44,121 bases of DNA from Tannerellaceae bacterium. GTDB taxonomy: Bacteria; Bacteroidota; Bacteroidia; Bacteroidales; Tannerellaceae. The notes below the pieces were generated by a model that was given only the letters and a program-made list of their open reading frames with translations, was not told the DNA's origin and did no database searches. The stretch spans positions 1 through 44,121 of the forward strand of contig JAISBL010000071.1 of the NCBI GenBank assembly GCA_031266215.1. Reading direction: 5' to 3'. The translations under genes were made by a program, and so were the position numbers. Of the stretch, positions 15,872-25,425 are shown piece by piece; the stretch's first letter is position 1; the number at the start of each line of letters is the position of its first letter.

Positions 15872-17239
15872 ATGAATACTAAAAAGTTTTTACTCCAGGA
15901 AAAAGACATACCTGTGGCATGGTATAATATTGCTGCGGATATGGAGAACAAACCGCGCCCGATACTTAATCCGGCGACTAAGGAACCTGTCGGCGAGGAA
16001 GATCTTTATCCCTTGTTCGCTCAAGAGCTTGCACGGCAGGAATTGAACCAGACGGATGCGTGGATTGAAATACCCGATGAGGTACGCGATATGTATAAGA
16101 TATGGCGCCCAACTCCACTGGTGCGCGCCTATGGGCTGGAGAAAGCCCTTGATACGCCGGCGCATATATACTTCAAGAACGAAAGCGTCAGTCCGGTTGG
16201 CTCGCATAAACTCAACTCTGCTATTGCACAGGCTTATTTCTGCAAAAAAGAAGGCGTTACCAACATTACAACCGAGACGGGAGCCGGACAGTGGGGGGCT
16301 GCTATGGCTTATGCCGCAAATGCATTCGGACTGGAACTGGCGGTTTATATGGTTAAGGTGAGCTATCTTCAGAAACCTTACCGGCGTTCAGTTATGCAGA
16401 CCTTCGGGGCTCAGGTTATAGCTTCGCCGAGTATGAGCACCAAGGCCGGACGTAAGATTCTGACCGGGAATCCTAACTACCAGGGAAGCCTGGGTACGGC
16501 CATATCCGAGGCGGTTGAGCTTGCAATCCAGACACCTGACTGCAAATATACGCTTGGCAGTGTACTTAACCATGTTATGCTGCATCAGACGGTTATAGGG
16601 CTGGAAGCAGAAAAACAGATGGAGATGGCGGGCGAATATCCCGAAATAGTGATCGGCTGCTTTGGCGGCGGTTCCAACTTTTCAGGCATTTCTTTCCCCT
16701 TCATGCGACATAAATTGAAGGCTGGTAAAGACATTCGCATCATTGCCGCCGAACCTGAGTCATGCCCGAAGCTGACTCGCGGTGAGTTTCAATATGACTT
16801 TGGCGACGAGGCAGGTTATACGCCGCTTATCCCGATGTTTACGCTCGGTCATACTTTTTCGCCAGCGCATATACATGCCGGTGGACTGAGGTATCATGGC
16901 GCAGGGGCCATTGTTAGTCAGTTGCGCAGGGATGGCCTGATGGAAGCTGCCGACATACCGCAGTTGGAGACTTTTGACGCCGCCACATTGTTTGCCCGTA
17001 CAGAGGGGATAATACCCGCTCCCGAATCAGCGCACGCCATTGCCGTAGCAATACGTGAAGCAAGGCAGGCCAAGGAGGAGGGTAACAGAAAAGTGATACT
17101 ATTTAACCTCTCAGGCCACGGACTTATCGACATGGCGGCTTACGATCAGTATTTTGCCGGTGATTTGATGAATTACGAACTTACCGACGAGGATCTGGAA
17201 GTGAATCTGGCCGGACTGGACAGGATAATCACTCAATGA
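15872..17239 (+). CDS. trpB: TrpB2-type tryptophan synthase beta chain
   Basis: The 455-residue protein belongs to the longer, stand-alone TrpB2 group. It has the PLP lysine in SPVGSHKLNSA, the ETGAGQWG loop and the Gly-rich phosphate-binding GCFGGGSNFSG. It would join indole and serine to make tryptophan, cytosolic and PLP-dependent. The N-terminal extension before RPTPLVRAYGLE and the length above 430 residues separate it from TrpB1 (about 400 residues). No trpA or other trp genes are nearby, so it likely salvages indole rather than working in an alpha-beta complex. It is followed by a good terminator and is monocistronic. Confidence 0.92.
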   Translation: MNTKKFLLQEKDIPVAWYNIAADMENKPRPILNPATKEPVGEEDLYPLFAQELARQELNQTDAWIEIPDEVRDMYKIWRPTPLVRAYGLEKALDTPAHIYFKNESVSPVGSHKLNSAIAQAYFCKKEGVTNITTETGAGQWGAAMAYAANAFGLELAVYMVKVSYLQKPYRRSVMQTFGAQVIASPSMSTKAGRKILTGNPNYQGSLGTAISEAVELAIQTPDCKYTLGSVLNHVMLHQTVIGLEAEKQMEMAGEYPEIVIGCFGGGSNFSGISFPFMRHKLKAGKDIRIIAAEPESCPKLTRGEFQYDFGDEAGYTPLIPMFTLGHTFSPAHIHAGGLRYHGAGAIVSQLRRDGLMEAADIPQLETFDAATLFARTEGIIPAPESAHAIAVAIREARQAKEEGNRKVILFNLSGHGLIDMAAYDQYFAGDLMNYELTDEDLEVNLAGLDRIITQ

Positions 17240-17246
17240 TAAATAA

Positions 17247-17285
17247 GGGGTTGTGTCATCTGCGTGCTTTTGACACACCCTCTTT
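17247..17285 (+). terminator. Terminator after trpB2
   Basis: GGG-T-TGTGTCA pairs with TGACACACCC (one bulged T), with a 12-base loop, and is followed by TCTTTTAG. It sits just after the trpB2 stop and before the proline genes. Confidence 0.6.
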
Positions 17286-17341
17286 TAGTTTCCGTAAATT
17301 TATACTCCTTGAAAACAAACTAAATATCAACACTTATTTTT

Positions 17342-18973
17342 ATGAACAACGCTATTTTTAAATTTGCTAAACCTGTAAACGAACCGGTAAAAGCCTATGC
17401 CGCCGGAAGCGCCGACAAAACATCTCTTAAAAACGCTCTGAAACAATTATCATCTGAGGAATGGGATATTCCGTTAGTGATCGGAGGTAAGGAAATACGG
17501 ACCGGAAATACCGGGAAAGTTGTTATGCCGCATGATCACAGGCACGTGCTGGCTACGTATCATAAAGCCGGCGAAAAAGAAGTGCAGATGGCCATCGACG
17601 CTGCAATGAAAGCGCACCGTGAGTGGTCTGAACTTCCGTGGGTCGAACGGGCTTCGGTCATGATGCGTATTGCCGAGCTTATATCGACGCGTTATCGTTA
17701 CCTTGTGAATGCGTCCCTTATGCTGGGGCAGAGTAAGAATCCGATGCAGGCCGAGATTGATGCGCCCTGCGAATTGATAGATTTCCTCCGGTTCAGCGCT
17801 TATTACGCCGGACAGATATATGAAGAACAGCCCTATTCCGATGCCGGGATAATCAACCGGATGGAATACCGTGCGCTGGAAGGTTTTGTGTTCTCGCTCA
17901 CTCCGTTTAATTTCACATCAATAGCAGGTAATCTCAATCTGGCTCCTGCCATGATGGGTAACGTAGCAGTGTGGAAACCGTCTACTACCGCTATCCATTC
18001 CAATTATCTCCTGATGAAGATATTTCAGGAAGCCGGATTGCCCGACGGAGTTGTAAACTTCATTCCCGGACAGGGAAGCGTGATAGGTAAAGTCGTCACC
18101 TCCAGCAGTGACCTGGCAGGGTTCCATTTTACCGGTTCTACCGGAACATTTAATAAGCTGTGGCTCCAGATGGCAGAAAATCTGGGTAGTTACAAATCAT
18201 ATCCGAAGATAGTAGGCGAAACCGGGGGTAAGAACTTCATCTTCGTACACCCGACAGCCGAGGCGGCTGACGTAGCTACAGCTATCGTACGCGGGGCATT
18301 TGAGTATCAGGGTCAGAAATGCTCTGCCGGTTCGCGCGCCTATATCCCATCGTCCCTATGGAATGAGATAAAGGAAAGGACAGGCGAGATGCTGAAAGAG
18401 ATCCGGATGGGTGATGTGCAGGACTTCTCCAACTTTGTTAACGCCGTAATTGATGAGACTTCGTTTGATAACATCATGGGATACATAGAACATGCACGTC
18501 AGGCGCCGGATGCAGAGATACTATTTGGCGGGAAGGGAGATAAATCCGTGGGTTACTATATCGAACCAACGGTCATACTGACCACTAACCCGGCATTTAA
18601 GACCATGAAGGAAGAAATATTCGGCCCGGTCATTACCATTTATGTGTATGAGGATAGCAAATACGAAGAAACTCTGGATATCTGCGATCGTACTTCGCCT
18701 TACGGGCTGACCGGATCAATATTCGCGCGCGACCGTTACGCCATAGATACGGCATTCAATAAGCTGCGTTACTCGGCAGGCAACTTTTACATAAACGACA
18801 AACCAACCGGGGCGGTGATTGCACAGCAGCCTTTCGGAGGCTCTCGTGCTTCGGGTACTAATGATAAAGCCGGCGGCCCGTTGAATCTGATCCGCTGGAC
18901 AAACCCGCGCACTATAAAGGAAACTCTTGTGCCGCCGACGGATTATACATATCCATTTCTTGGAGAGAACTAA
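17342..18973 (+). CDS. 1-pyrroline-5-carboxylate dehydrogenase
   Basis: The 543-residue aldehyde dehydrogenase oxidises glutamate semialdehyde (from P5C) to glutamate with NAD+. The general-base Glu is in VGETGGKN and the catalytic Cys in GQKCSAGSRAY, and the C-terminal PFGGSRASGTNDKAG is the P5CDH type rather than a generic ALDH. The protein acts in the cytosol. It lies 35 bases upstream of the proline dehydrogenase gene, so the two form a proline-to-glutamate catabolic unit made of separate proteins and not a fused PutA. The length is typical for the eukaryotic-like P5CDH group. Confidence 0.94.
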   Translation: MNNAIFKFAKPVNEPVKAYAAGSADKTSLKNALKQLSSEEWDIPLVIGGKEIRTGNTGKVVMPHDHRHVLATYHKAGEKEVQMAIDAAMKAHREWSELPWVERASVMMRIAELISTRYRYLVNASLMLGQSKNPMQAEIDAPCELIDFLRFSAYYAGQIYEEQPYSDAGIINRMEYRALEGFVFSLTPFNFTSIAGNLNLAPAMMGNVAVWKPSTTAIHSNYLLMKIFQEAGLPDGVVNFIPGQGSVIGKVVTSSSDLAGFHFTGSTGTFNKLWLQMAENLGSYKSYPKIVGETGGKNFIFVHPTAEAADVATAIVRGAFEYQGQKCSAGSRAYIPSSLWNEIKERTGEMLKEIRMGDVQDFSNFVNAVIDETSFDNIMGYIEHARQAPDAEILFGGKGDKSVGYYIEPTVILTTNPAFKTMKEEIFGPVITIYVYEDSKYEETLDICDRTSPYGLTGSIFARDRYAIDTAFNKLRYSAGNFYINDKPTGAVIAQQPFGGSRASGTNDKAGGPLNLIRWTNPRTIKETLVPPTDYTYPFLGEN

Positions 18974-19008
18974 ATAATTATTTTCAACTTGTAACACTTT
19001 TAACTGAT

Positions 19009-20196
19009 ATGTTAGATTTCAATAATACTGAAATAGCTTTCGCCTCAAAATCTAAATCGGAACTGAAGAATGCATATTTGCTCTTTAATGTCATGAAACA
19101 CCCCGGTATTGTGAGACTGGGTAAGTGGGCATGCCTTATAGCGCTGAAAATGCGCTTTCCTCTCGCATGGATTGTTAAACCCACATTATATAAACAGTTT
19201 GTGGGCGGAGAGACCTTGCAGGATTGCACAAAATACATTAACCTTCTGAAGCATGAAAATGTAAAATCTACACTGGATTATTCTGCCGAGAGCAAACAAA
19301 CGCCAGAAGGTATTCATGATACCTGGACGGAAACGATCCGATCGATCGATTTTGCACAAAAGAACCCGTATATAGCCTATGCCGTATTCAAACCCTCGAC
19401 TATTACGACAGACGAACTGCTGAGCAAAGCCTCCGAAAAAAAGGAAAAACTTAGCATAGATGAGATCAAAGATTTTAGTGTATTCAGCTCGCGATTCATG
19501 ACGTTGTGCAAGCGGGCTTACGATAATAATGTGCGTATACTGGTGGACGCCGAAGATTATTGCTTTCAGAACGCCATAGACGAACTTACCGACGAAGCAA
19601 TGAGGCGTTTTAATAAGGAACGGGCCATAGTGTTTGCTACCTTGCAGATGTACCGCCATGACCGTATGCCGTATCTGCGACGTATTTACGACGACGCAGT
19701 GGAAAAAGGGTATTACCCGGGGATCAAATTTGTGAGAGGCGCCTATATGGAAGAAGAACGCAAGCGGGCCGAAATCATGGGCTATCCCGATCCTATCTGC
19801 AAAGATAAGCAGGCGACAGACGATAACTTTGATGCCGGCGTAAGGTTCGTAGTAGAGCATATAGACCGTATGGAGCTTTTTATGGGGACACACAATGAGA
19901 CAAGTAACTATAAACTGGCGTCCCTCATTGACGAACGTAAATTGGAAAGAAATACCCCGCGTATCTTTTTCTCTCAATTATTGGGAATGAGTGACAACAT
20001 TTCTTTCAATCTGGCTCACGAAGGATATAACGTAACAAAATACGTTCCTTATGCCAAAGTAAGAGATGTGCTCCCTTATTTGTTGCGCCGGGCGGAGGAA
20101 AATACTTCAGTCGCCGGGCAAACAGGACGTGAACTCCGGATGCTTAGGGCCGAGATGGAACGCCGTAAGAAATCCGGAACAGCCATTGTCAGGTAA
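19009..20196 (+). CDS. Proline dehydrogenase
   Basis: This 395-residue FAD enzyme oxidises proline to P5C. PRODH motifs are present: VDAEDYCFQ, KFVRGAYMEEERKRA, FMGTHNETSN and the C-terminal YLLRRAEENTSVAGQ that binds the substrate carboxylate. It is a monofunctional (not PutA) enzyme and would pass electrons to quinone at the membrane. It follows the P5C dehydrogenase gene directly and precedes the DUF3078 gene by 17 bases, so all three are probably one transcript. Confidence 0.93.
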   Translation: MLDFNNTEIAFASKSKSELKNAYLLFNVMKHPGIVRLGKWACLIALKMRFPLAWIVKPTLYKQFVGGETLQDCTKYINLLKHENVKSTLDYSAESKQTPEGIHDTWTETIRSIDFAQKNPYIAYAVFKPSTITTDELLSKASEKKEKLSIDEIKDFSVFSSRFMTLCKRAYDNNVRILVDAEDYCFQNAIDELTDEAMRRFNKERAIVFATLQMYRHDRMPYLRRIYDDAVEKGYYPGIKFVRGAYMEEERKRAEIMGYPDPICKDKQATDDNFDAGVRFVVEHIDRMELFMGTHNETSNYKLASLIDERKLERNTPRIFFSQLLGMSDNISFNLAHEGYNVTKYVPYAKVRDVLPYLLRRAEENTSVAGQTGRELRMLRAEMERRKKSGTAIVR

Positions 20197-20213
20197 TATA
20201 AAAAAAGACAGGA

Positions 20214-21716
20214 ATGAATGTGAAAAGGAATTGTCTGTACAGTATTGTTCTTATATGGGCGTTTGCCTGCTCTTATGCTGAAGCTCAGCAGGCAAATACA
20301 CTCATGGATACGGTTGTTGTTATCGCGCCTGACGATATGGATAAAATCCCGGACCTGCGCACGCAGCTAAATATGGAGAATGAGACATACTCTGAACCGG
20401 CGCCGGCGAATAGCCGGTTGCTCCGTTTTGTGCAAGACAATAAAACGGGCTTGTCGGACGAAGCTCTTTATTGGGCGCGCTTAGTGATGGATGCTTCATC
20501 GCGATTTGGCGAAACAATGAACTTCGGTGATACGATAATTGTAGACCACATCTTCATGCCGCCTCTTTTCAGAGGTAATGTGCTGCCCGGCAGATTATAT
20601 CTATACGACAAAGACATATTGAAATCAGGGACTGTCATTGCTCCCTGGTTTCAGCCGGACACTACGTTATTCCTTGATGTATTGGAGAAATACGCTTTAG
20701 ACGATAAGGCTTTAAGGTACATTGAAGATAACTACCCGGCTTATTTTCACTATTCAAAAAGAGATTTGCCGGATGATATTATCAAGATCGCCAACATCAG
20801 GACGCCGGCATATGATGAAGTACCTCTGAAAGTTACTTCCAGTGTTGTGCAAAGCGATATGGAAGCTCCTGAAAAGTTCATTCCCGACAGGCTTTATTGG
20901 CGTTCTTCCTTTGAAAGCGCTATCCAATTCTCGCAAAATTATGTTTCTCCCAACTGGCACAAAGGAGGAAGCAGCAACCTGAACATCTTTACCAAGAATT
21001 ATCTCAAATATGATTATAACAAGGACAAAGTACAAATCACCAATGAGATAGAAATAAAGGCCAGCGTCTACAACGCCCCTAATGACACCTTGCATGACTA
21101 TAAAATAGGCGATGACATCTTACGCCTGCATAGTAACATTGGCTACAAGGCTTTTAATAAATGGTTTTATACGTTTGACACCGAATTTAAAACACAGTTG
21201 TTCAGTAACTATCAGGAAAATACGCAGGTAAAGCAGGCGGCCTTACTTTCACCCTTCACATTCAATGCAGGTATAGGTATGAAATACGACCTGAAGAAAA
21301 CCTTTAAGGAACGTAATAGAAACCTGAATTTAAGTATAAACTTCGCTCCTGTCTCTTATACTTTTATGAAGAGTCTCAACGAGGACATAGACCTTGGACG
21401 TCATGGCTTCAGGAAGAATGAAGAAACAGATAAGTACAGCAGCACGTTAAACCGTTTTGGTATGACGATCCGTACTGATATGATGATGAATTTCAATCGT
21501 AATGTCAGTTGGCAATCACGTTTATATTATTTTACAACATACGAAATCACTCAGTTTGAATTTGAGAATACCTTAGTCCTCGCCATCACAAGGCATTTCT
21601 CTACCCGCATATACGCTCATCTCCGCTTCGACGATTCTGTGATTAAAAAAGCAGACTTTAATAGTTATTTCCAATTAAATGAATTGTTAAGCTTTGGCTT
21701 CAACTACAAATGGTAG
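20214..21716 (+). CDS. DUF3078 outer-membrane protein
   Basis: The 500-residue protein has a signal peptide (LIWAFACSYAEAQ) and a C-terminal region typical of DUF3078 (YWRSSFESAIQFSQNYVSPN, WHKGGSSNLN), with alternating beta strands ending in an aromatic residue (FGFNYKW). It is predicted to be an outer-membrane barrel of unknown role conserved in Bacteroidales. It lies 17 bases after proline dehydrogenase, but a functional link to proline is not established. The N-terminal 180 residues have no recognisable domain. Confidence 0.8.
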   Translation: MNVKRNCLYSIVLIWAFACSYAEAQQANTLMDTVVVIAPDDMDKIPDLRTQLNMENETYSEPAPANSRLLRFVQDNKTGLSDEALYWARLVMDASSRFGETMNFGDTIIVDHIFMPPLFRGNVLPGRLYLYDKDILKSGTVIAPWFQPDTTLFLDVLEKYALDDKALRYIEDNYPAYFHYSKRDLPDDIIKIANIRTPAYDEVPLKVTSSVVQSDMEAPEKFIPDRLYWRSSFESAIQFSQNYVSPNWHKGGSSNLNIFTKNYLKYDYNKDKVQITNEIEIKASVYNAPNDTLHDYKIGDDILRLHSNIGYKAFNKWFYTFDTEFKTQLFSNYQENTQVKQAALLSPFTFNAGIGMKYDLKKTFKERNRNLNLSINFAPVSYTFMKSLNEDIDLGRHGFRKNEETDKYSSTLNRFGMTIRTDMMMNFNRNVSWQSRLYYFTTYEITQFEFENTLVLAITRHFSTRIYAHLRFDDSVIKKADFNSYFQLNELLSFGFNYKW

Positions 21717-21752
21717 TCAACGTATATTTTTCAGGGAAATATTACTAGGATT

Positions 21753-21785
21753 TTTGGACATTGTTACGGGAAATAATTACTTTTG
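21753..21785 (+). promoter_or_regulatory. Promoter of the rnf operon
   Basis: TTTG (21753-21756), a 21-base spacer and TACTTTTG (21778-21785) fit the Bacteroidetes TTTG-N19-21-TAnnTTTG consensus. Transcription would start about 21790, some 25 bases before the RseC-like ATG, and it rules out the earlier in-frame start at 21694. Confidence 0.7.
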
Positions 21786-21816
21786 CCGTGGTTTTTGCTA
21801 TGTCGAGATTACAATC

Positions 21817-22236
21817 ATGAAGAATAGTGTTAATTATTGCGGAGTAGTAGATCGCGTGGAAAAGGATCGTATTTGTGTGAAGATTACTCAACAGCCGGCA
21901 TGTTCCGGATGTAATGCAAAGTCAGCATGTATGGCGGCTAACGGAAAAGAACATATTATAGAGGTAACAGATTATACGGGAACATTCCAGGCAAACGAAG
22001 CGGTTATACTCGAAGGTAAAGATTATATGGAACTTAAAGCCATTCTGCTGGCATTTGTTATTCCTCTGGCGCTGGTTGTTGCATTTATTGTCGTTGGCGC
22101 AGGCATACAATTGAAAGAAAGCGTCAGCGCATTAGCAGGGTTATCATTGCTGCTTCCTTATTATATTATTTTATATTCCTTTCGAAAGGCCCTGAAAAAA
22201 AGATTTGTTTTTACAATTAAGAAAATAAACCAATAA
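21817..22236 (+). CDS. rseC: RseC/SoxR-reducing-system-like membrane protein
   Basis: From the ATG at 21817 the protein has 139 residues: an N-terminal cytoplasmic part with a cysteine cluster (CSGCNAKSAC), then two transmembrane helices (about 76-96 and 101-119). RseC-like proteins accompany Rnf operons in Bacteroidetes and are linked to redox sensing or reduction of SoxR in proteobacteria. It lies 4 bases before rnfB. The ORF track begins 41 residues earlier, but that part overlaps the DUF3078 gene and lies upstream of the promoter. Confidence 0.85.
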   Translation: MKNSVNYCGVVDRVEKDRICVKITQQPACSGCNAKSACMAANGKEHIIEVTDYTGTFQANEAVILEGKDYMELKAILLAFVIPLALVVAFIVVGAGIQLKESVSALAGLSLLLPYYIILYSFRKALKKRFVFTIKKINQ

Positions 22237-22240
22237 ATAT

Positions 22241-23116
22241 ATGATATTGATAGCCATTATTACGTTAGGAGGGATTGGTATTATCAGTTCCGGCTTGTTA
22301 TATCTTGCTTCCAGAAAATTTGAAGTTTATGAAAATCCTCTTATCGCACAAGTTCAGGAAATATTACCGGCAGCTAACTGTGGAGGGTGCGGGTATCCCG
22401 GATGTGCCGGTTTTGCCGATGCATGCGTAAATGCACCTTCTTTGGAAGACCTGCTATGCCCGGTTGGCGGAGCGGCAGTTATGAGCCGGGTGGCCGGGAT
22501 CCTCGGTAAAGACACGGCGGGAGCTGATCCGAAGATTGCAGTGGTGCGTTGTAACGGGAATTGCGAAGCGCGTCCGCATGTGAACCAGTATGATGGGGCG
22601 GGTAATTGTGCGATAGCATCTTCATTATACGGCGGAGAAACAGGATGTTCGTATGGCTGTCTGGGCTATGGAGACTGCGCGGCTGCCTGTACATTCGGCG
22701 CAATTATTATCAATTCATCGACAGGATTGCCGGAAGTGATCGAAGACAAATGCACTTCCTGTGGAGCTTGTGTAAAAGCCTGCCCGAAAAATATTATTGA
22801 ATTACGAAAGAAAGGCCCGAAGTCGCGCCGCATATTTGTCAGTTGCGTTAATAGAGATAAGGGAGGTGTTGCCCGGAAATCATGCTCCAATGCATGCATT
22901 GGCTGTAACAAATGCGAGAAGGAATGCAAGTTTGAGGCCATAACCATAACCGATAATTTAGCCTATATAAGCTCGCAAAAGTGTCGCTTATGCCGTAAAT
23001 GTACGGCCGTATGCCCCACTAACGCCATACATGAATTGAACTTTGCTCCCCGCAAAGAAACCAGTCTGGAAGACAGCCCGAAAACGGACGAAAAAACAAA
23101 TCAAAAAAACATATAG
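22241..23116 (+). CDS. rnfB: Rnf complex subunit B, iron-sulfur protein
   Basis: The 291-residue protein has an N-terminal membrane helix (IAIITLGGIGIISSGLLYL), a 4Fe-4S site of NCGGCGYPGC type, further Cys-rich stretches (VRCNGNCEARP, CSYGCLGYGDCAAAC) and three ferredoxin motifs (CTSCGACVKACP, CIGCNKCEKEC, CRLCRKCTAVCP). This high cluster number is as in RnfB of anaerobes rather than the short proteobacterial form. It takes electrons from ferredoxin and feeds the ion-pumping complex. It is the first structural gene of the rnf operon. Confidence 0.95.
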   Translation: MILIAIITLGGIGIISSGLLYLASRKFEVYENPLIAQVQEILPAANCGGCGYPGCAGFADACVNAPSLEDLLCPVGGAAVMSRVAGILGKDTAGADPKIAVVRCNGNCEARPHVNQYDGAGNCAIASSLYGGETGCSYGCLGYGDCAAACTFGAIIINSSTGLPEVIEDKCTSCGACVKACPKNIIELRKKGPKSRRIFVSCVNRDKGGVARKSCSNACIGCNKCEKECKFEAITITDNLAYISSQKCRLCRKCTAVCPTNAIHELNFAPRKETSLEDSPKTDEKTNQKNI

Positions 23117-23119
23117 CGC

Positions 23120-24451
23120 ATGTTAAAGACATTCCGAATCGGAGGTATTCACCCGCCCGGGAACAAACTGTCGGCAGGGAAAAAGATAACCTCCATACCT
23201 GTTCCACGACAGGTTATTATACCCTTGGGGCAACATATAGGTGCGCCGGCACAGGCTGTGGTAAAGAAAGGCGACCAGGTGAAGGCAGGAACCCTGCTGG
23301 GTGAATCCGGCGGTTTTGTTTCCGCCAATATTCATTCATCCGTCTCCGGCAAAGTAAACAAGATAGATAATGCTGTGGATGCAAGCGGCTACAAACGTCC
23401 TGCCATCTACATAGATGCAGAAGGCGACGAATGGGAGGACACCATCGACCGCAGTGAAACGCTGGTGAGAGAATGTTCCATCTCTTCACAGGAAATTATA
23501 GATAAAATAGCCCAGGCCGGCATAGTAGGATTAGGCGGAGCTACCTTTCCCACACAAGTAAAACTGACTCCTCCCGCCGGATTGCGACCGGAAATACTGA
23601 TCATTAACGGCGTGGAGTGCGAACCCTACCTTACATCCGACCATTCGCTGATGATAGAAAAAGGCGAACAGGTATTAACAGGTGTCACCATTTTGATGAA
23701 AGCGATAAGCGTAGATAAGGCTGTTATCGGTATTGAGAACAACAAACCTGATGCTATCATACATTTAAAGGACCTGGCGAAAAGATATACAGGTATTGAA
23801 ATCACACCCCTGAAAGTGCAATACCCTCAGGGCGGCGAAAAACAACTGATCGATGCAGTGGTGCGCCGCCAGGTGAAAAGCGGGGCGCTTCCCATATCAG
23901 TAGGCGCAGTAGTACATAATGTAGGCACGGCGTATGCGGTATATGAAGCTGTGCAAAAAAACAAACCGCTTATCGAACGGGTAGTAACGGTTACGGGGAA
24001 AGGCGTTGCCAACCCTTCCAACTTCATGGTTCGTATAGGTACGCCGGTTCGCGACCTGATTGAAGCTGCCGGCGGCATGTCTGAAAATACGGGAAAGATC
24101 ATCGGAGGCGGTCCCATGATGGGTAAAGCGCTTACCAGCGCAGACATCCCTGTAACCAAAGGCAGCTCCGGGATATTAGTATTCTCAAAGGAAGAGTCTT
24201 TACGGAAACCTGTGCACAACTGCATCCGCTGCGCTAAGTGCGTGCAGGTCTGCCCAATGGGATTGAATCCGACTTTGTTGATGAACGCGACTGAATTTGC
24301 CAACTGGGAACTGGCGGAAAAGAACTACATCGTAGATTGCATAGAGTGCGGTTCATGTAGTTTCACATGTCCGGCCTGCCGTCCGCTGCTGGATTATATC
24401 CGCTCGGGCAAAGGAAAAGTAATGGGCATCATCCGTGCCAGAAAGTCATAA
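23120..24451 (+). CDS. rnfC: Rnf complex subunit C
   Basis: The 443-residue protein carries the peripheral NADH/FMN-binding part (IGIENNKPDA, GLGGATFPTQVK) and two C-terminal 4Fe-4S motifs (CIRCAKCVQVCPMG and CIECGSCSFTCPACRP). It is the site where NAD+ is reduced, or NADH oxidised in reverse, in the Rnf ferredoxin:NAD+ oxidoreductase. It lies 3 bases after rnfB. Confidence 0.95.
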   Translation: MLKTFRIGGIHPPGNKLSAGKKITSIPVPRQVIIPLGQHIGAPAQAVVKKGDQVKAGTLLGESGGFVSANIHSSVSGKVNKIDNAVDASGYKRPAIYIDAEGDEWEDTIDRSETLVRECSISSQEIIDKIAQAGIVGLGGATFPTQVKLTPPAGLRPEILIINGVECEPYLTSDHSLMIEKGEQVLTGVTILMKAISVDKAVIGIENNKPDAIIHLKDLAKRYTGIEITPLKVQYPQGGEKQLIDAVVRRQVKSGALPISVGAVVHNVGTAYAVYEAVQKNKPLIERVVTVTGKGVANPSNFMVRIGTPVRDLIEAAGGMSENTGKIIGGGPMMGKALTSADIPVTKGSSGILVFSKEESLRKPVHNCIRCAKCVQVCPMGLNPTLLMNATEFANWELAEKNYIVDCIECGSCSFTCPACRPLLDYIRSGKGKVMGIIRARKS

Positions 24452-24463
24452 AACACTTGTAAT

Positions 24464-25423
24464 ATGGAAAATAAACTGATTATATCCCCATCGCCACACA
24501 TCCACGGCGGCGACAGCATAAGCAAAAACATGTATGGAGTACTGATTGCCCTCGTCCCGGTTTTTCTGGTATCTCTTTACTATTTCGGATTGGGAGCGTT
24601 GATCGTCACAGCGGTATCAGTGCTCTCATGCGTACTTTTTGAATATCTGATCCAGCGATTCGTCCTGAAAAAAGAACCGTCTGTCGGAGACGGCTCTGCT
24701 ATACTGACCGGCGTATTGCTGGCATTCAACCTGCCTTCCAACCTGCCGGTATGGATCATTATCATTGGCTCCCTTGCAGCTATAGGCATCGGTAAAATGT
24801 CTTTTGGAGGATTAGGGAATAATATTTTCAATCCGGCGCTGGCAGGACGTGTATTCCTGCTCATCTCCTTCCCGGCGCAGATGACTACCTGGCCGCTTCC
24901 CGGAAAGCTGCCGATGGACTATATCGACAGCGTAACAGGCGCTACGACGCTTTCCATGATAAACGAAGGCGTCGCCCGGTTACCATCGTTCGCAGACATG
25001 CTGCTGGGTAATATGGGAGGCAGTCTGGGAGAAGTCAGCGCCGCAGCTTTGCTCTTAGGCTTTGCTTATTTGCTGGTGCGCAGGATCATAACATGGCATA
25101 TCCCCGTCGCGATCATTGTAACCGTATTCGCGCTGACAGGCATCATGTACCTGATCGATCCGCTGAGCTACGCCGATCCGGTGGTGCATCTGTTGTCGGG
25201 CGGCCTGTTGCTGGGCGCCATCTTTATGGCAACTGATTACGTCACGTCGCCAATGAGCCGGGACGGTATGATTGTTTACGGCGTTGGCATCGGATTACTG
25301 ACCTCCGTCATACGTTTGTTTGGCTCTTATCCCGAAGGCGTTTCGTTTGCCATCCTTATCATGAATGCACTGACGCCTATAATCAATACATATTTCAAAC
25401 CTAAACATTTCGGAGGGAGATAA
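24464..25423 (+). CDS. rnfD: Rnf complex subunit D
   Basis: The 319-residue integral membrane protein has about nine helices and the covalent FMN site in DSVTGATTLSMIN, where the Thr is expected to be flavinylated. NQR2/RnfD family motifs such as GGLGNNIFNPALAGRVFLL are intact. It is part of the membrane ion-translocating core. Twelve bases separate it from rnfC. Confidence 0.95.
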   Translation: MENKLIISPSPHIHGGDSISKNMYGVLIALVPVFLVSLYYFGLGALIVTAVSVLSCVLFEYLIQRFVLKKEPSVGDGSAILTGVLLAFNLPSNLPVWIIIIGSLAAIGIGKMSFGGLGNNIFNPALAGRVFLLISFPAQMTTWPLPGKLPMDYIDSVTGATTLSMINEGVARLPSFADMLLGNMGGSLGEVSAAALLLGFAYLLVRRIITWHIPVAIIVTVFALTGIMYLIDPLSYADPVVHLLSGGLLLGAIFMATDYVTSPMSRDGMIVYGVGIGLLTSVIRLFGSYPEGVSFAILIMNALTPIINTYFKPKHFGGR

Positions 25424-25425
25424 AC

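Noticed and set aside
19186-19977. 263-residue minus-strand ORF
   Set aside because: Shadow of proline dehydrogenase; composition is noise-like.
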